From CALHVX01 sp038757945 (GTDB lineage Bacteria; Pseudomonadota; Gammaproteobacteria; Pseudomonadales; Azotimanducaceae): a DNA stretch of 7,465 nucleotides. The translations under genes were made by a program, and so were the position numbers. The stretch is taken from positions 1 to 7,465 of the forward strand of contig JBCDGJ010000220.1 of NCBI GenBank assembly GCA_038757945.1, read 5' to 3'. Below, one piece after another: positions 6,028 to 7,465 of the stretch. The notes under the pieces are model-generated. The model saw nothing but the letters and a program-made list of their open reading frames with translations, was not told where the DNA came from and did no database searches. Position 1 is the first letter of the stretch, and each line of letters starts with the position of its first letter.

Positions 6028-7465
6028 GCGCGATGATGGACGGTTGCCGGACAAAGTCGGGATCACCCGCCAGGGCAGCCGGTCCCGGCGACAGATGCGC
6101 CGGTGCGCCAGGCATTCCCGCGGACACCGCGGCCGTTCCCGGCGCCATGGCTGCAGCGGTCCGCACCTCCAGCGAATGCCCGCCGCAGCGTACTCCGTCG
6201 CCATCGGCAACGCCGAGCCGTGCGGCATCGGTGCCGTTCAGCACGATGAACGGCCGCGGCGCGCGCTCCTGGATGGCCGGCGCCTGAGCAGACAGCTCCT
6301 CGCCGCCGAACAGCACCGGCTGGGCTACGAGAATGAACTGATCTGCGTTCGGCTGCTCTGCGGCGGACCCTGTGTAGTACGGCACCGGCGGTACGTCGGG
6401 CGCCCGCAGCAGCGCGCTCAAGTCAGCGCCGCGCAGCGCGCCGCCGACCTCTTCCTGGAACTTGATCAGCGACTGGTTCGAGTTCCAACCCGGCGCCCAC
6501 ACGTACGGCAGCATGCCGGCGGGCTGCTCCGAGTTTGCCCCTTCCATCGAGTAGGAGAACGGCGTCTCTTCATCGACCGTGCTCTTCGGTTCATGCAGGG
6601 TGCGATCCGCGTACATGGCCGTACGGCCACTGTAGCGATGCGGCTCGCGGGGAATCCGTTGCCCCCAGGGCGCACGGTAGCTGGCATCGGGACCCGCAGT
6701 GGCGACGGCATCAAGGTTCGCTGCCGCTGCCATATCGGCCACCAGGTCGTCGACGTGCATCCAGTCGAGCTCGTTGCGCCCGGCCGCGCGACCGATGGCG
6801 GTCAGCCAGCGCCAGGCGGGCTGAATGTCATCACCGGCCTCGAACACCTGATAGAACCGCTGTGCCCGACGTTCGTAGTTGACCAGCGTGCCGGTCGTCT
6901 CCGGGATCGTTGCCGCCGGTAGCACGATCTCGGCGGCGGTCGCCGTCGGCGTATCCAGACAGTCGAGAACAATGACGTGTTTGGCAGCCTCGAGCGCCGC
7001 GGTGACCAGACCTGCGTCGGCACGACGGAACAGATCGTTCTGCAGGACCAGCAACGTCTGCGCCCGTCCGTCTACCACGGCCTGCAAAGCGTCTTCGACG
7101 TGCTGGTCAAGCTGTGGCAGCTGCCGCATGCCGAAGCTGTTGGCTTCGGAGCCGCAGACCGCCAGGGACGCGGCACGGCCCGTTTCACGCAGCGTGCGGG
7201 CGATGGCCCCGGCGGTTTCCACCAGAGCCGGCTCGCCGAGCGAGGTGCCGGTCACGATCAGCGGTTGCCGTGCGTCCCGCAGCGCAAGCGCCGCGGCAGT
7301 GGCGAATACCCGTTCTGCGTCACCGAGCTCGGTCGGGTCGAGATCGCCGGTGGTCAATGCCGCGGCGATGGCGCGCCCGCATCGCACCCACGCCGCCGGC
7401 GCCAACGTGCAGGTGCCGGCGGCAACGTCGTCCAGCCGCGTCGGCAGCACCGATGCGACGAACAC
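6020..7465 (-). CDS. nuoG: NADH-quinone oxidoreductase subunit G, C-terminal part (5' end beyond window)
   Basis: NuoG is the largest peripheral-arm subunit of complex I. Its N-terminal part binds iron-sulfur clusters and its C-terminal part resembles molybdopterin oxidoreductases without acting as one. The window holds the last 482 codons, ending in TAG at 6022-6020; the frame is open to the right edge, so the first codon shown (GTG) is internal. The visible part is the molybdopterin-oxidoreductase-like region. It includes QNDLFRRADAGLVTAALEAA (about 140-159), EIVLPAATIPETTGTLVNYE (179-198) followed by RRAQRFYQVFE, which matches the E. coli pattern FVLPSAT...GT.IN.EGRAQRFFQV, then YVWAPGWNSNQSLIKFQEEV (E. 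coli WAPGWNS...KFQDEVGG), and a final beta-rich domain around GGEELSAQAP and LNGTDAARLGVADGDGV. No cluster-binding cysteine motif is in this part; those lie upstream. The tail is Ala/Pro/Gly-rich. Confidence 0.95.
   Translation of the reverse strand: MFVASVLPTRLDDVAAGTCTLAPAAWVRCGRAIAAALTTGDLDPTELGDAERVFATAAALALRDARQPLIVTGTSLGEPALVETAGAIARTLRETGRAASLAVCGSEANSFGMRQLPQLDQHVEDALQAVVDGRAQTLLVLQNDLFRRADAGLVTAALEAAKHVIVLDCLDTPTATAAEIVLPAATIPETTGTLVNYERRAQRFYQVFEAGDDIQPAWRWLTAIGRAAGRNELDWMHVDDLVADMAAAANLDAVATAGPDASYRAPWGQRIPREPHRYSGRTAMYADRTLHEPKSTVDEETPFSYSMEGANSEQPAGMLPYVWAPGWNSNQSLIKFQEEVGGALRGADLSALLRAPDVPPVPYYTGSAAEQPNADQFILVAQPVLFGGEELSAQAPAIQERAPRPFIVLNGTDAARLGVADGDGVRCGGHSLEVRTAAAMAPGTAAVSAGMPGAPAHLSPGPAALAGDPDFVRQPSIIARG

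Noticed and set aside
5368..6036. Plus-strand open frame of 222 codons opposite nuoH
   Set aside because: Low-complexity polar translation lying wholly antisense to a well-conserved gene; no domain and no sign of independent coding.
1..7465. Possible undescribed system or inserted accessory gene
   Set aside because: Every base falls in or within 13 bases of a canonical nuo gene in the canonical order; there is no cargo gene, insertion or unexplained non-coding region.

Overview
The window is one continuous stretch of a nuo operon, encoding the proton-pumping NADH:quinone oxidoreductase (respiratory complex I). All genes lie on the minus strand, so transcription runs from high to low coordinates. 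In that order they are nuoG (3' part only), nuoH, nuoI, nuoJ, nuoK, nuoL, nuoM and nuoN (5' part only). This is the canonical bacterial order. nuoA to nuoF should lie beyond position 7465 and the rest of nuoN before position 1.

Organism: the DNA is visibly GC-rich. From remembered E. coli sequences, the proteins look like the gammaproteobacterial form of complex I: NuoI has the E. coli-type long C-terminal tail ending in SLLP, NuoK ends in LNIDS...E(L/M)RG, and NuoG carries the WAPGWNS segment. A GC-rich gammaproteobacterium is the best inference. I cannot name a genus.

Layout: positions 6020-7465 hold the C-terminal 482 codons of NuoG (peripheral arm). Positions 5065-6015 encode NuoH (membrane subunit at the quinone site) and 4548-5063 encode NuoI (two [4Fe-4S] clusters). 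Positions 4016-4534 encode NuoJ, 3681-4019 NuoK, 1831-3684 NuoL, 380-1834 NuoM, and 1-383 the start of NuoN (membrane arm, proton pumping). Packing is extremely tight. The J/K, K/L and L/M junctions are 4-base ATGA overlaps and M/N is a GTGA overlap. The I-H gap is 1 base, the H-G gap 4 bases and the J-I gap 13 bases. There is no room for an internal promoter or terminator between genes, and I see no RNA gene, mobile element, CRISPR array or non-coding stretch.

How the genes work together: NuoG and NuoI carry electrons from the NADH-oxidising module towards quinone, which is reduced at the NuoH interface. The energy is passed along NuoH-J-K to the three antiporter-like pumps NuoN, NuoM and NuoL. 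The key charged residues of NuoK, NuoL, NuoM and NuoH that I can align are present, so the enzyme looks functional. I found no undescribed system. The points worth a second look are small subunit-level differences: a loss of a polar residue in NuoJ, a short insertion in the NuoK tail, and start-codon choices.
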